Below, one piece after another: positions 5,265-12,059 of a DNA stretch of 19,611 nucleotides; position 1 is the stretch's first letter, and every line of letters starts with the position of its first letter. This DNA is from VRUE01 sp040901495. GTDB lineage: Bacteria > Actinomycetota > Thermoleophilia > Solirubrobacterales > 70-9. The stretch covers positions 1-19,611 of the forward strand of contig JBBDYO010000056.1 of the NCBI GenBank assembly GCA_040901495.1. Reading direction: 5' to 3'. The notes beneath the pieces were generated by a model. It searched no databases. It saw only the letters and a list, made by a program, of their open reading frames with translations, and was not told the origin of the DNA. The translations under genes were made by a program, and so were the position numbers.

Positions 5265-7050
5265 AGCCCCGGGCCGCGGGTCCTGTCGTGGAGAGAAGGG
5301 CCGTCGTCCTCGCAGGCTGCGGGCGACGACCCTCATCTCCACGCCACCCGCGGCAGCCGTCGCTCTGCTCCTCCTCACGATGCTGCTGCCGAGCGCAGCG
5401 ACTGCTCAGGTAGGCAAGGGGGAGGCGGCGCGAATTGCGGATCGGGATTCCAATGTTGTCCGGTTGCGGGAGGGAAATCCAGACCTGACCCACTCGGCCA
5501 ACATGGCCGACGGCAGCTGGGAGGTCGCCTACTTCGCGGACGACAAGGGGGTGGCGCTGGTCATCGTCGACCCGGTGACCGGCCTGGTCCGCGAGTCGTG
5601 GACCGGCTACCAGGTCGCATGGAAGATGGCCCGCGGCTACTCCGGCGCCTTCGGGCACAAGCTCAACGCGCCCTACGTATTCCTTCCGCTCTGCGCCCTC
5701 TTCCTGATCGGGTTGTTGGACTGGCGCCGCCTATGGCGAGTCGCCAACCTCGATCTCCTCGTCCTGCTCGCCTTCGGCCTCTCCCACTGGTTCTTCAACC
5801 GAGGCGAGATCGGCGTCTCGGTCCCACTTCAGTACCCCGTGCTGCTCTACCTGCTATTCCGGGCGCTCTGGATCGGGCTGCGCGGTCGGGGGGAGGGGCT
5901 GCGCCCCGTCTGGCCGGTTGTCTGGCTGTTGATCGCCGCCCTCTTCCTGATCGGCTTCCGCGCCGGCCTCAACGTCGCCGACTCGGGCGCGATCGACGTC
6001 GGCTACGCCGGGGTGGTCGGCGCGGACCGGATCTCCCACGGCGACCCTCTGTACGGCAACTTCCCCGATGACATCTCGGAGGGGGACACCTACGGCCCGA
6101 CCACCTACCTGGCCTACGTCCCCTTCGAGGCGATCTGGCCTTGGCAGGGAAGCTGGGACGATCTCCCCGCCGCCCACGGCGCGGCCGTCACCTTCGACCT
6201 CGCAACCTTCGCCCTGCTCTTCTTTCTCGGCCTCCGCCTCCGCCCCGGCGAGGCGGGCCGGCGCCTTGCTGCGACGTTGGCCTTCGCCTGGGCGTCCTAT
6301 CCCTACACCGCCTTCGCCCTCCAATCCAACTCCAACGACACCCTCGTCGCCCTATTCCTAGTGGCGACGTTGCTTGTTCTCGCTCGTCCGGTTGCGCGCG
6401 GAGCTCTGGCAGCCCTGGCAACACTGACCAAGTTCGCGCCCGCACTCCTGGTCCCAATGCTGGCGACCTACAAGCCCACGCCCGCGGGTGGCACAGGGGG
6501 AGGGGGGTCGAGGACGACCCCGCCCGCAGGCCCCCCTCCCCCTGTGACAGGACCCGCGGTCGCGAGGTTCGTAATCGCCTTCATCGCGACCACAGCACTG
6601 CTGATGGCGTGGCCAGCGATCGACCCAGGCCTGGCCACCGTCTGGGACCGCACGATCGGCTACCAGTCGGGCCGCGCTTCGCCGTTCAGCTTGTGGGGAC
6701 AGGTCGGCGGGCTGGAGCCTTTGCGCATGGCGATCCTGATTGCTGTCGCTGCTGCTGCGGTGGCTTTTGCGTTTTGGCCAAAGCACAAGAACCTGACCCA
6801 GGTCGCGGCGCTTGGGGCGGCGCTGCTGATCGGCCTCCAGCTGACCGCTCAGCACTGGTTCTACCTCTACATCGTCTGGTTCTACCCTCTCCTCTTGGTC
6901 GCGATGGCGACTGTCGAGAAGCGGGCGGCAATGCCCCTCAGGCAGGAGCCGGGACCATCACCGGCTCAATCGAGTCGGCCGTGCCGTCCGGATTCACCTC
7001 AACCACCGCGCCCATCACCCAGACGTCGTCTTCGGCCGTTTCGAATTTGA
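5254..7050 (+). CDS. Polytopic membrane glycosyltransferase-like protein (GT87/DUF2029-like) with N-terminal PepSY-like domain
   Basis: The product is 598 residues from ATG 5254, which overlaps the previous gene by 11 bases. The frame is open back to 4936 but that part lies within the phosphodiesterase gene. A signal-like helix (about 34-51, ending AATAQ) is followed by an exported PepSY-like stretch (WEVAYFADDKGVALVIVDPVTG, about 89-110). About ten membrane helices follow. Between helices lie loops typical of GT-C enzymes: GDPLYGNFPDD, YGPTTYLAYVPFE and SNSNDT. GT87 members use polyprenyl-phosphate sugars on the outer face; donor and acceptor here are unknown. Two oddities: residues about 410-435 are a Gly/Pro-rich insert encoded by a 78-base palindrome, and the last 37 or so residues are Pro/Arg-rich and antisense to ymdB. 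The N-terminal 33 residues are very basic; ATG 5380 is an alternative but would lose the signal helix. Confidence 0.8.
   Translation: MTSRAPGRGSCRGEKGRRPRRLRATTLISTPPAAAVALLLLTMLLPSAATAQVGKGEAARIADRDSNVVRLREGNPDLTHSANMADGSWEVAYFADDKGVALVIVDPVTGLVRESWTGYQVAWKMARGYSGAFGHKLNAPYVFLPLCALFLIGLLDWRRLWRVANLDLLVLLAFGLSHWFFNRGEIGVSVPLQYPVLLYLLFRALWIGLRGRGEGLRPVWPVVWLLIAALFLIGFRAGLNVADSGAIDVGYAGVVGADRISHGDPLYGNFPDDISEGDTYGPTTYLAYVPFEAIWPWQGSWDDLPAAHGAAVTFDLATFALLFFLGLRLRPGEAGRRLAATLAFAWASYPYTAFALQSNSNDTLVALFLVATLLVLARPVARGALAALATLTKFAPALLVPMLATYKPTPAGGTGGGGSRTTPPAGPPPPVTGPAVARFVIAFIATTALLMAWPAIDPGLATVWDRTIGYQSGRASPFSLWGQVGGLEPLRMAILIAVAAAAVAFAFWPKHKNLTQVAALGAALLIGLQLTAQHWFYLYIVWFYPLLLVAMATVEKRAAMPLRQEPGPSPAQSSRPCRPDSPQPPRPSPRRRLRPFRI
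6482..6559. repeat. 78-base palindrome inserted in frame in the glycosyltransferase-like gene
   Basis: Bases 6492-6507 and 6531-6546 are perfect 16-bp inverted repeats (a CACA-G5-A-G6 arm and its complement). They are extended outward by a perfect 8-bp pair (6482-6489 with 6552-6559) across a 2/5-base internal loop. Inside, GGGGTCG (6504-6510) and CGACCCC (6515-6521) form an alternative 7-bp hairpin around AGGA. The frame stays open through it and encodes a Gly/Pro-rich loop (GGTGGGGSRTTPPAGPPPP) between two membrane segments. Composition and symmetry differ sharply from the flanking helix-coding DNA, suggesting an inserted or expanded element tolerated in a surface loop. Confidence 0.75.
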
Positions 7051-7711
7051 CCGGCATCTGGGTGATCAGCGCCGCCAGGGCCTGCTCGGGTTTGACACCG
7101 AGGACGCTGGTCCGGGACCCGGTCATGCCGACGTCGGAGATGAACGCCGTCCCCTGCGGCAGCACCCGCGCGTCGGCGGTGGGGACGTGCGTGTGGGTGC
7201 CGAGGACCGCCGCGACCCGCCCGTCGAGATGCCACCCCATCGCGACCTTCTCGCTGGTCACCTCGGCGTGGAAGTCGACGACCACGGCGTCGGCCTCGAT
7301 CTTCTCCAGGATGCTGTCGACCTCGTGGAAGGGTGAGCGCGCGACCTGCAGGCCCACCGCGCCGCTGAGGTTGATCACCCCGACCCGCATCCCGGCCGCC
7401 TCGACGACGACGTGCCCCCGGCCGGGATTGGCGTGGGGGTAGTTGGCGGGCCGAATCACCCGCTCCGTGCTGTCGAGGAACTCGTACGCGTTGCGGTGCC
7501 GGTAGACGTGGTTGCCGGTGGTGATCACATCGGCGCCCGCGTCGAAGAGGGCCTTCGCCGTCTTCTCGGTGATCCCCATGCCCCCGGCCGCGTTCTCGCC
7601 GTTGACGATCACCAAGTCGGGGCTGTGGCGCTCGCGCAGCTCGGGCATCGCGGCCGCCAGACCCCGCCGCCCTGCCCCGCCGACCACGTCCCCGATGAAG
7701 AGCACCCGCAT
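6938..7711 (-). CDS. ymdB: YmdB-family metallophosphoesterase (2',3'-cyclic nucleotide phosphodiesterase-like)
   Basis: A 257-residue calcineurin-like phosphoesterase of the YmdB/TIGR00282 type. Metal-site motifs are all present: GDVVG (D8), NGENAAGGMGI (N38, E39), TTGNHVY (N67, H68), VDFHAE (D146, H148), GTHTHVPTAD (H173, H175) and the C-terminal DVGMTG. Characterised family members hydrolyse 2',3'-cAMP and influence RNA turnover and biofilm behaviour in Bacillus. Here GNHVY and MTGSRTS replace the more usual GNHVW and MTGPxxS. It lies 25 bases after the ABC permease stop, so it could share that mRNA. However, TAGGGT (7723-7718) stands exactly six bases before its ATG with no Shine-Dalgarno, which fits an own leaderless promoter. 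Its 3' end overlaps the convergent glycosyltransferase gene by 113 bases. Confidence 0.93.
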   Translation of the reverse strand: MRVLFIGDVVGGAGRRGLAAAMPELRERHSPDLVIVNGENAAGGMGITEKTAKALFDAGADVITTGNHVYRHRNAYEFLDSTERVIRPANYPHANPGRGHVVVEAAGMRVGVINLSGAVGLQVARSPFHEVDSILEKIEADAVVVDFHAEVTSEKVAMGWHLDGRVAAVLGTHTHVPTADARVLPQGTAFISDVGMTGSRTSVLGVKPEQALAALITQMPVKFETAEDDVWVMGAVVEVNPDGTADSIEPVMVPAPA

Positions 7712-7717
7712 GAGCGG

Positions 7718-7723
7718 ACCCTA
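7718..7723 (-). promoter_or_regulatory. Candidate -10 for leaderless ymdB transcript
   Basis: On the minus strand TAGGGT is followed by CCGCTC and the ymdB ATG. This is the same six-base spacing seen before the aminotransferase ATG. No -35 or ribosome-binding site is recognisable. Confidence 0.35.
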
Positions 7724-7736
7724 TCCCCGCCGCCGA

Positions 7737-9086
7737 TCAGACCGCGGTGAAGCGGCGAAGCGCGAAGCGAGCGATCAAGCCATAGCCGACAATCAATGCC
7801 GCGAGGTGCAGGAGGGGACCCGCCATCCCCGGCCCGGCTGGGTTGAGCGCCGCGGTCATCGCATCGAGCGTGGGCTTGATCGGGAAGAGCGCGGTGATCA
7901 CCTCGATCGCGTCGTAGAGCGCTGGGCCCACGGCCCCGGAGGGGACGAGCGACAGGAGGGCGATCGGCAGCGAGACCATGAAGGCCAGCAGCGAGACCGC
8001 GCGGACCTCTCGCGCCGCCGCGCCGAGCGCCGCCCCGGCCGCGGCCAGGCCGCCGGCGCCCGCGAGGATCGCCACCAACCAGAGGCCGAAGCGACTCCAC
8101 TCAAGCGAGACGAAGAGCTGTACCCCAGCCAGCATCAGCAGGGTGACGACCAGCCCTATCGCCATACCCAGCCCTATCTTCTCGGCGAGCAACGCCGCGC
8201 GGGAGACGAGTCCTCGGGTGAGCCGCGAGAAGGCGTTCTCCTCCCGCTCCAGCGCGAGCGATCCGGCGACCAGCAGCACGGTGACGAAGGTTAGGGTCAG
8301 CGTTGCGGCGACGGCGATCGCGAAGATGTCGAGCGGCGGCGTCGGCTCACTGACGACCTGTTTGTCGACGGCAATCGGCTGGGTCAGGCGGGAGATCAGG
8401 ACCGCGCCTACGTCGAGGTTGTTGCGGGCAAGGATCGTGAAGCGGATCACCTGGTCCAGCGATTCGCGATCCGGCGGCGGCAGCGAGCGGCGGAGCACTT
8501 GGAGGATTTGCGCCGATGACTGCAGCCCGAGGATCTCCACCGATTGGCCGATCACCTCGAAGCTGCCCCCGTTGAGGATGAGGTTGAGGAATTTCCCGCC
8601 TTCGTTGGCGATTCGCCGGGCGATCACCAGATTGGCCTGTGCGAGCAGCGAGGAGATCCGGTCGTCGACCAGCTGCGCCTTGACCGGGTCCTCCTCGTTG
8701 ACGATCACCTCGACCTTCGGCGTGCCCGGAGTTGGCGTCGAGAGCGAGTTGATCTGGTCGACCAGGTCGGCGGGGAGGACCAGGGCAGCGAGGACGTCGC
8801 CCGAGCGAACCTTCTCTTCCGCCTCGTCGCGGTTGGAGACGTGGACGCATTCGACCCTCTGGCAGATGCGCTGGTCGACGTTGACGGATGGCAGCTCGGC
8901 CTGCCCGACGCTGACTCGAGCACCGCTCGGGACCTCGTTGAGGAAGGCGACCCGCGGCTTTGCGGGGTCGCGCGATATCGCGAAGCCGACCAGGATCGCG
9001 AGCAGCACCGGGTAGGCGATCAGGAGGAAGGCCTGCAGGGGCGAGCGGCGCAGGATCTGAAGGTCCTTGAGCAGCAGCCAGCGCAC
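7737..9086 (-). CDS. ABC-2 type transporter permease
   Basis: A 449-residue membrane subunit of an ABC exporter. It begins WLLLKDLQILRRSPLQAF, the usual amphipathic start of ABC-2 permeases, then has one helix (about 17-34). A large outside domain follows (about 38-245), with a Cys pair in RICQRVEC and the VLPADLVDQINS segment typical of this class. Five to six helices lie between about 250 and 440, including TLTFVTVLLVAGSLALEREENAFSRLTRG, the conserved EREN/G-type turn of ABC-2 proteins. It ends at the membrane with a short basic tail (RFALRRFTAV). GTG 9086 starts two bases after the ATPase stop, so the pair is one transcription unit. The substrate is unknown; members export drugs, polysaccharide precursors or sodium. 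Confidence 0.9.
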   Translation of the reverse strand: MRWLLLKDLQILRRSPLQAFLLIAYPVLLAILVGFAISRDPAKPRVAFLNEVPSGARVSVGQAELPSVNVDQRICQRVECVHVSNRDEAEEKVRSGDVLAALVLPADLVDQINSLSTPTPGTPKVEVIVNEEDPVKAQLVDDRISSLLAQANLVIARRIANEGGKFLNLILNGGSFEVIGQSVEILGLQSSAQILQVLRRSLPPPDRESLDQVIRFTILARNNLDVGAVLISRLTQPIAVDKQVVSEPTPPLDIFAIAVAATLTLTFVTVLLVAGSLALEREENAFSRLTRGLVSRAALLAEKIGLGMAIGLVVTLLMLAGVQLFVSLEWSRFGLWLVAILAGAGGLAAAGAALGAAAREVRAVSLLAFMVSLPIALLSLVPSGAVGPALYDAIEVITALFPIKPTLDAMTAALNPAGPGMAGPLLHLAALIVGYGLIARFALRRFTAV

Positions 9087-9088
9087 GC

Positions 9089-9817
9089 TCAGTGGCCCCG
9101 GTGGTGGAGGTAGGCGACGAAGGCGGTCTCGAAGTCGCTGTTGGCGGCCTCCGGCGCCTCCCGGCGGACCGCGTTCCGCAGCGCCTCGGGCGTCCCCTGG
9201 AAGAGGTCCTCACCGTCGGCGAGGACCAGCAGCCGCTGGCCGTAGCGCTCCGCCTCCTGGATGTCGTGGGTGGAGAAGATCACGGTCGTCCCCGTCGCGG
9301 CCAGCACCGCGACGAACTCCCAGAGCCGCGCCCGCTGGCGGGGGTCGAGGCCGACGCTGGGCTCGTCCAGCAGCAACGCGACGGGACGCGAGAGCAGGCC
9401 GATCGCGATGTTGATCCGTTGCTGGTTCCCGCCCGAGAGCCGCGCGACGATCTCCTGGCGGCGATCGCCCAGGCCGGTGAGCTCGAGCATCTCCTCGACC
9501 GAGGCCCGCGGGTCCTCGTGCTTCTCCAGACGGGCGAAGAGCAGCAGGTTCTCCTCGACCGTGAGCCGGCGGTAGAGGGCCGCCTGCTGCGGCACCCAGC
9601 CCACCTCGCCGCGGGGCAGGTGGACCTTGCCCTCGTCCGGCCGAGAGATCCCCGCCAGGATCGAGAGCAGCGTCGTCTTGCCGGCCCCGTTGGGCCCGAT
9701 CAGCGCCAGCAGCTCTCCGCGATCGGCGGCGAAATCCACCCCCCGCAACGCTTCGCGGTCTCCGTAGCGCTTCACAAGTCCCCGCGCCTCTAGCGCCGCT
9801 GTGGCTGACCCCTCCAT
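9089..9817 (-). CDS. ABC transporter ATP-binding protein
   Basis: A 242-residue complete nucleotide-binding domain. It has Walker A GPNGAGKTT (41-49), Q-loop VPQQ with Q77, signature LSGGNQQR (127-134), Walker B ALLLDEP with D151 and E152, D-loop SVGLDP and the switch histidine H184 in STHD. This is the ABC-2/NatA-like exporter type: one ATPase domain, two copies presumably paired with two copies of the permease that follows two bases downstream. The ATG at 9817 has no obvious Shine-Dalgarno. TAGCGT (9832-9827, minus) lies nine bases upstream within a dyad (9820-9851) and may be its -10. It is divergent from hemB with about 90 bases between the start codons. Confidence 0.95.
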   Translation of the reverse strand: MEGSATAALEARGLVKRYGDREALRGVDFAADRGELLALIGPNGAGKTTLLSILAGISRPDEGKVHLPRGEVGWVPQQAALYRRLTVEENLLLFARLEKHEDPRASVEEMLELTGLGDRRQEIVARLSGGNQQRINIAIGLLSRPVALLLDEPSVGLDPRQRARLWEFVAVLAATGTTVIFSTHDIQEAERYGQRLLVLADGEDLFQGTPEALRNAVRREAPEAANSDFETAFVAYLHHRGH

Positions 9818-9819
9818 CA

Positions 9820-9851
9820 GCAGCGAACGCTACTGGGACATCATTCGCTGC
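9820..9851. promoter_or_regulatory. 8-16-8 dyad over the predicted ABC-operon promoter
   Basis: GCAGCGAA (9820-9827) and TTCGCTGC (9844-9851) are perfect inverted repeats 16 bases apart, immediately upstream of the ATPase ATG. The candidate minus-strand -10 (TAGCGT, 9832-9827) falls at the edge of the left arm. A repressor bound here would block the ABC operon. The sequence does not show which regulator would bind, and no regulator gene is adjacent. Confidence 0.4.
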
Positions 9852-9896
9852 ATTGTTAGGCGCGGCTTGAGCCGAGCCCAGGGCTATGCACGTCCC

Positions 9897-9902
9897 TAGA
9901 AT
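9897..9902 (+). promoter_or_regulatory. -10 element for hemB, placing the start site at ATG 9910
   Basis: TAGAAT differs from the consensus TATAAT only at the third base and is followed by seven bases and ATG 9910. No convincing -35 lies 16-18 bases upstream. If used, transcription begins at or one base before the ATG, so the in-frame ATG at 9886 would lie upstream of the mRNA. Confidence 0.5.
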
Positions 9903-9909
9903 CGACCGG

Positions 9910-10878
9910 ATGCCGTTTCCCGCCACACGCCTGCGCCGCCTGCGCCGCACCGAGGCTCTCCGCGGCCTGGTCCGCGAGACGAACCTCTCGCCCGAGCACC
10001 TGATCCAGCCCGCGTTCGTCGTCGCGGGAGAAGGAGTGCGTGAAGAGGTCGAGTCGATGCCGGGCATCGAGCGACTCTCGATCTCCGAGCTGGTCGCCGA
10101 GGCGACCGAGCTGGTCACCTCAGGGATCGGCGCGATCCTCCTCTTTGGCATCCCCTCGGCCAAGGACGAGACGGGATCGGGGGCCTACGACGACGAGGGC
10201 GTGGTGCAGATGGCGGTCAGGGCGCTTAAGGAGGCCCACCCCGACCTGATGGTGATCACCGACGTCTGCCTCTGCGAGTACACCTCGCACGGCCACTGCG
10301 GCTTCGTCCGCGACGGCGAGGTCGACAACGACCTGACGGTCGAGCTGCTGGCGAAAACGGCGATTTCCCACGCCGAGGCCGGCGCCGACGCGGTCGCGCC
10401 GAGCGACATGATGGACGGCAGGGTCGGGACGATCCGCCACCAGCTCGACGAAGAGGGCCACTCGGCGGTGCCGATCGTCGCCTACAGCGCCAAGTACGCC
10501 TCGGCCTTCTACGGGCCCTTCCGCGAGGCCGCGGAGTCGACCCCCGAATTCGGCGACCGACGCGGCTACCAGCTCGACCCCGCCAACGCGGCGGAGGCGG
10601 TGCGAGAGGCCAAGCTGGACCTCGAAGAGGGAGCGGACATGCTGATGGTCAAGCCGGCAACCTCCTACCTCGACGTTGTGCGGCGCGTTAAGGACGAGAC
10701 CGGCGCCCCGGTCGCCGCCTACCACGTCTCGGGCGAGTACTCGATGCTGAAGGCGGCGGCGGCGAACGGCTGGATCGACGAGCGCGCCGCGGTGCTAGAG
10801 ACCCTGACCTCGATCCGGCGTGCGGGTGCCGACGCAATCGTCACCTACTACGCGAAGGAGGCCGCGGGATGGCTCTAG
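9910..10878 (+). CDS. hemB: Delta-aminolevulinic acid dehydratase (porphobilinogen synthase)
   Basis: Condenses two 5-aminolevulinate molecules to porphobilinogen, the second committed step of tetrapyrrole synthesis. The start at ATG 9910 gives 322 residues, a normal length. ATG 9886 would add eight residues but lies upstream of the TAGAAT -10. Active-site motifs are clear: VAPSDMMDGRV (162-172), AYSAKYASAFYGPFR with K195, and MLMVKPA with K248 as the Schiff-base lysine. The DVCLCEYTSHGHCG motif has C120, C122 and C130, the three-cysteine zinc site, so this is a zinc-type rather than a magnesium-only (Asp-type) enzyme. It heads a heme cluster with an AhbAB-like gene 61 bases downstream and hemL beyond. 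The N-terminus has tandem LRRLRR from a repeated CTGCGCCGC. Confidence 0.96.
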   Translation: MPFPATRLRRLRRTEALRGLVRETNLSPEHLIQPAFVVAGEGVREEVESMPGIERLSISELVAEATELVTSGIGAILLFGIPSAKDETGSGAYDDEGVVQMAVRALKEAHPDLMVITDVCLCEYTSHGHCGFVRDGEVDNDLTVELLAKTAISHAEAGADAVAPSDMMDGRVGTIRHQLDEEGHSAVPIVAYSAKYASAFYGPFREAAESTPEFGDRRGYQLDPANAAEAVREAKLDLEEGADMLMVKPATSYLDVVRRVKDETGAPVAAYHVSGEYSMLKAAAANGWIDERAAVLETLTSIRRAGADAIVTYYAKEAAGWL

Positions 10879-10881
10879 CGA

Positions 10882-10927
10882 ACCGAGCGAGGGAGCGTCG
10901 CAGTCTGATTCCTCGCGACCGAGCGAG
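10882..10927 (+). repeat. Short direct repeat in the hemB-ahbAB spacer
   Basis: ACCGAGCGAG occurs at 10882-10891 and again at 10918-10927, 36 bases apart. Each copy is followed by a further GAGCG. The 61-base spacer has no visible Shine-Dalgarno or TANNNT element for the downstream ATG. The repeat could be regulatory or a small intergenic repeat family. Confidence 0.4.
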
Positions 10928-10939
10928 TGTGAGCGCGGT

Positions 10940-12031
10940 ATGTCAGTAGACGCGCCGAAGGTTCCTCAGTCGAAGGCGCGGTCGCGCAAGGACGGCGCTG
11001 CGATTCCCTTGGACGAAGCCGACAAGCGGCTGATGAACCTGTTGCAGTCGAGCTTCCCGCTCGACCCGCAGCCGTTCGCGTTGGTTGCCGCGGAGGCCGA
11101 AATGGACCTCGACGACGTCCTGGCCCGGACCCGGCGCCTGCTCGACGAGCGGATCATCCGTGAGATCACCCCGATCTTCGACACTCGCGCCCTCGGCTAC
11201 GAGTCGATGCTGGTCGCCGCCAAAGTCGATGGCGAGCACCCCCAGCGGGCAGCGGCGGCGGTCAACGCCCACCCCGGCGTCTCCCACAACTACCTGCGCA
11301 CCCACGACTTCAACCTCTGGTTCACGATCGCCACCCCGCCCGACTCCGAGCTCGGCCTCGCCGGCACCCTCGAGGTGCTGATGCGGGAGACGGGCGCGAC
11401 CTCGATGCGGCAGCTGCCGACCCTGACCCTGTTCAAGATCAACATGAACCTGGAGATGGAGAAGGGCACCGATGCCCTCTCCGCGGCGGTCGAAGCCGCG
11501 CCGCCCCGCGAGCTGGAGGCCCAGCCCTACGACGAGCGCGACATCGAGGTGATCCGCACGCTGCAGGGACCGATGGAGCCGGTCGAGCGACCCTATGACG
11601 CGGCAGCCGAGCAGCTGGGCTTCGACACCGAGTCGCTGCTGGGACACCTCCAGGGCATGGTCGATCGCAAGATCCTGCGCCGAGTCGCGGCGATCCTCTA
11701 CCACCGCCGCGCCGGCTTCTCGGCCAACGGAATGGGGGTTTGGAAGGTGCCGGAGCCCGAGATCATGGAGACGGGGGGCCGGATGGCCGCCTTCCGCGGC
11801 ATCTCGCACTGCTACCAGCGGCCGACCTACGAGGATTGGCCCTACAGCGTCTTCACCATGGCCCACGGCCGCTCCAAGGAGGAGTGCGACGCGATCCTCG
11901 ACTCGATCGCCGAGGAGTGCGGGATGGGGCCTGAGGACCGGGCCACGCTCTACTCCTCGACCGAGTACAAGAAGATCCGCCTCCACTACTTCACCGACGA
12001 CTACGCCAGGTGGGAAGCGGAGCACGCCTAG
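10940..12031 (+). CDS. ahbAB: Fused Lrp/AsnC-type siroheme decarboxylase-like protein (AhbA-AhbB fusion)
   Basis: A 363-residue protein made of two related halves. Each half has a winged helix-turn-helix (about 25-80 and 198-250), then an AsnC-like alpha/beta domain. Each has the same signature: SHNYLRTHDFNLWFTI (H116, Y118, R120) in the first half and SHCYQRPTYEDWPYSVFTMAHG (H290, Y292, R294) in the second. This arrangement is that of AhbA/AhbB (NirD/L/G/H), which decarboxylate siroheme to 12,18-didecarboxysiroheme for the alternative heme route or heme d1. These are usually two separate subunits of about 160 residues. Automatic annotation would probably call it an AsnC-family regulator. Its place between hemB and hemL supports an enzyme role in tetrapyrrole metabolism, though a heme-sensing regulator remains possible. 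ATG 10940 is the first sensible start; the frame extends back into hemB. Confidence 0.8.
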   Translation: MSVDAPKVPQSKARSRKDGAAIPLDEADKRLMNLLQSSFPLDPQPFALVAAEAEMDLDDVLARTRRLLDERIIREITPIFDTRALGYESMLVAAKVDGEHPQRAAAAVNAHPGVSHNYLRTHDFNLWFTIATPPDSELGLAGTLEVLMRETGATSMRQLPTLTLFKINMNLEMEKGTDALSAAVEAAPPRELEAQPYDERDIEVIRTLQGPMEPVERPYDAAAEQLGFDTESLLGHLQGMVDRKILRRVAAILYHRRAGFSANGMGVWKVPEPEIMETGGRMAAFRGISHCYQRPTYEDWPYSVFTMAHGRSKEECDAILDSIAEECGMGPEDRATLYSSTEYKKIRLHYFTDDYARWEAEHA

Positions 12032-12047
12032 TGCCTGGGACAGGCAC
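12031..12047 (+). repeat. Perfect small hairpin at the end of ahbAB, REP-like or attenuator
   Basis: GTGCCTG (12031-12037) and CAGGCAC (12041-12047) pair perfectly around GGA. The first base is the last base of the ahbAB stop codon. The hemL ATG follows 12 bases later with no Shine-Dalgarno between. There is no T-run, so a classic terminator is unlikely. It may modulate hemL translation or mRNA ends, or be a copy of a dispersed REP-type palindrome. Confidence 0.5.
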
Positions 12048-12059
12048 CTAAGCCCCCCG

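Noticed and set aside
7740..7800. GCGAAGCG-type tandem motif near the permease end looked like an intergenic repeat
   Set aside because: It is coding (Arg/Ala-rich C-terminus of the permease) and explained by codon usage.
9913..9950. Tandem CTGCGCCGC at the hemB start
   Set aside because: Encodes LRRLRR; a short codon-level duplication, too small to call a feature.
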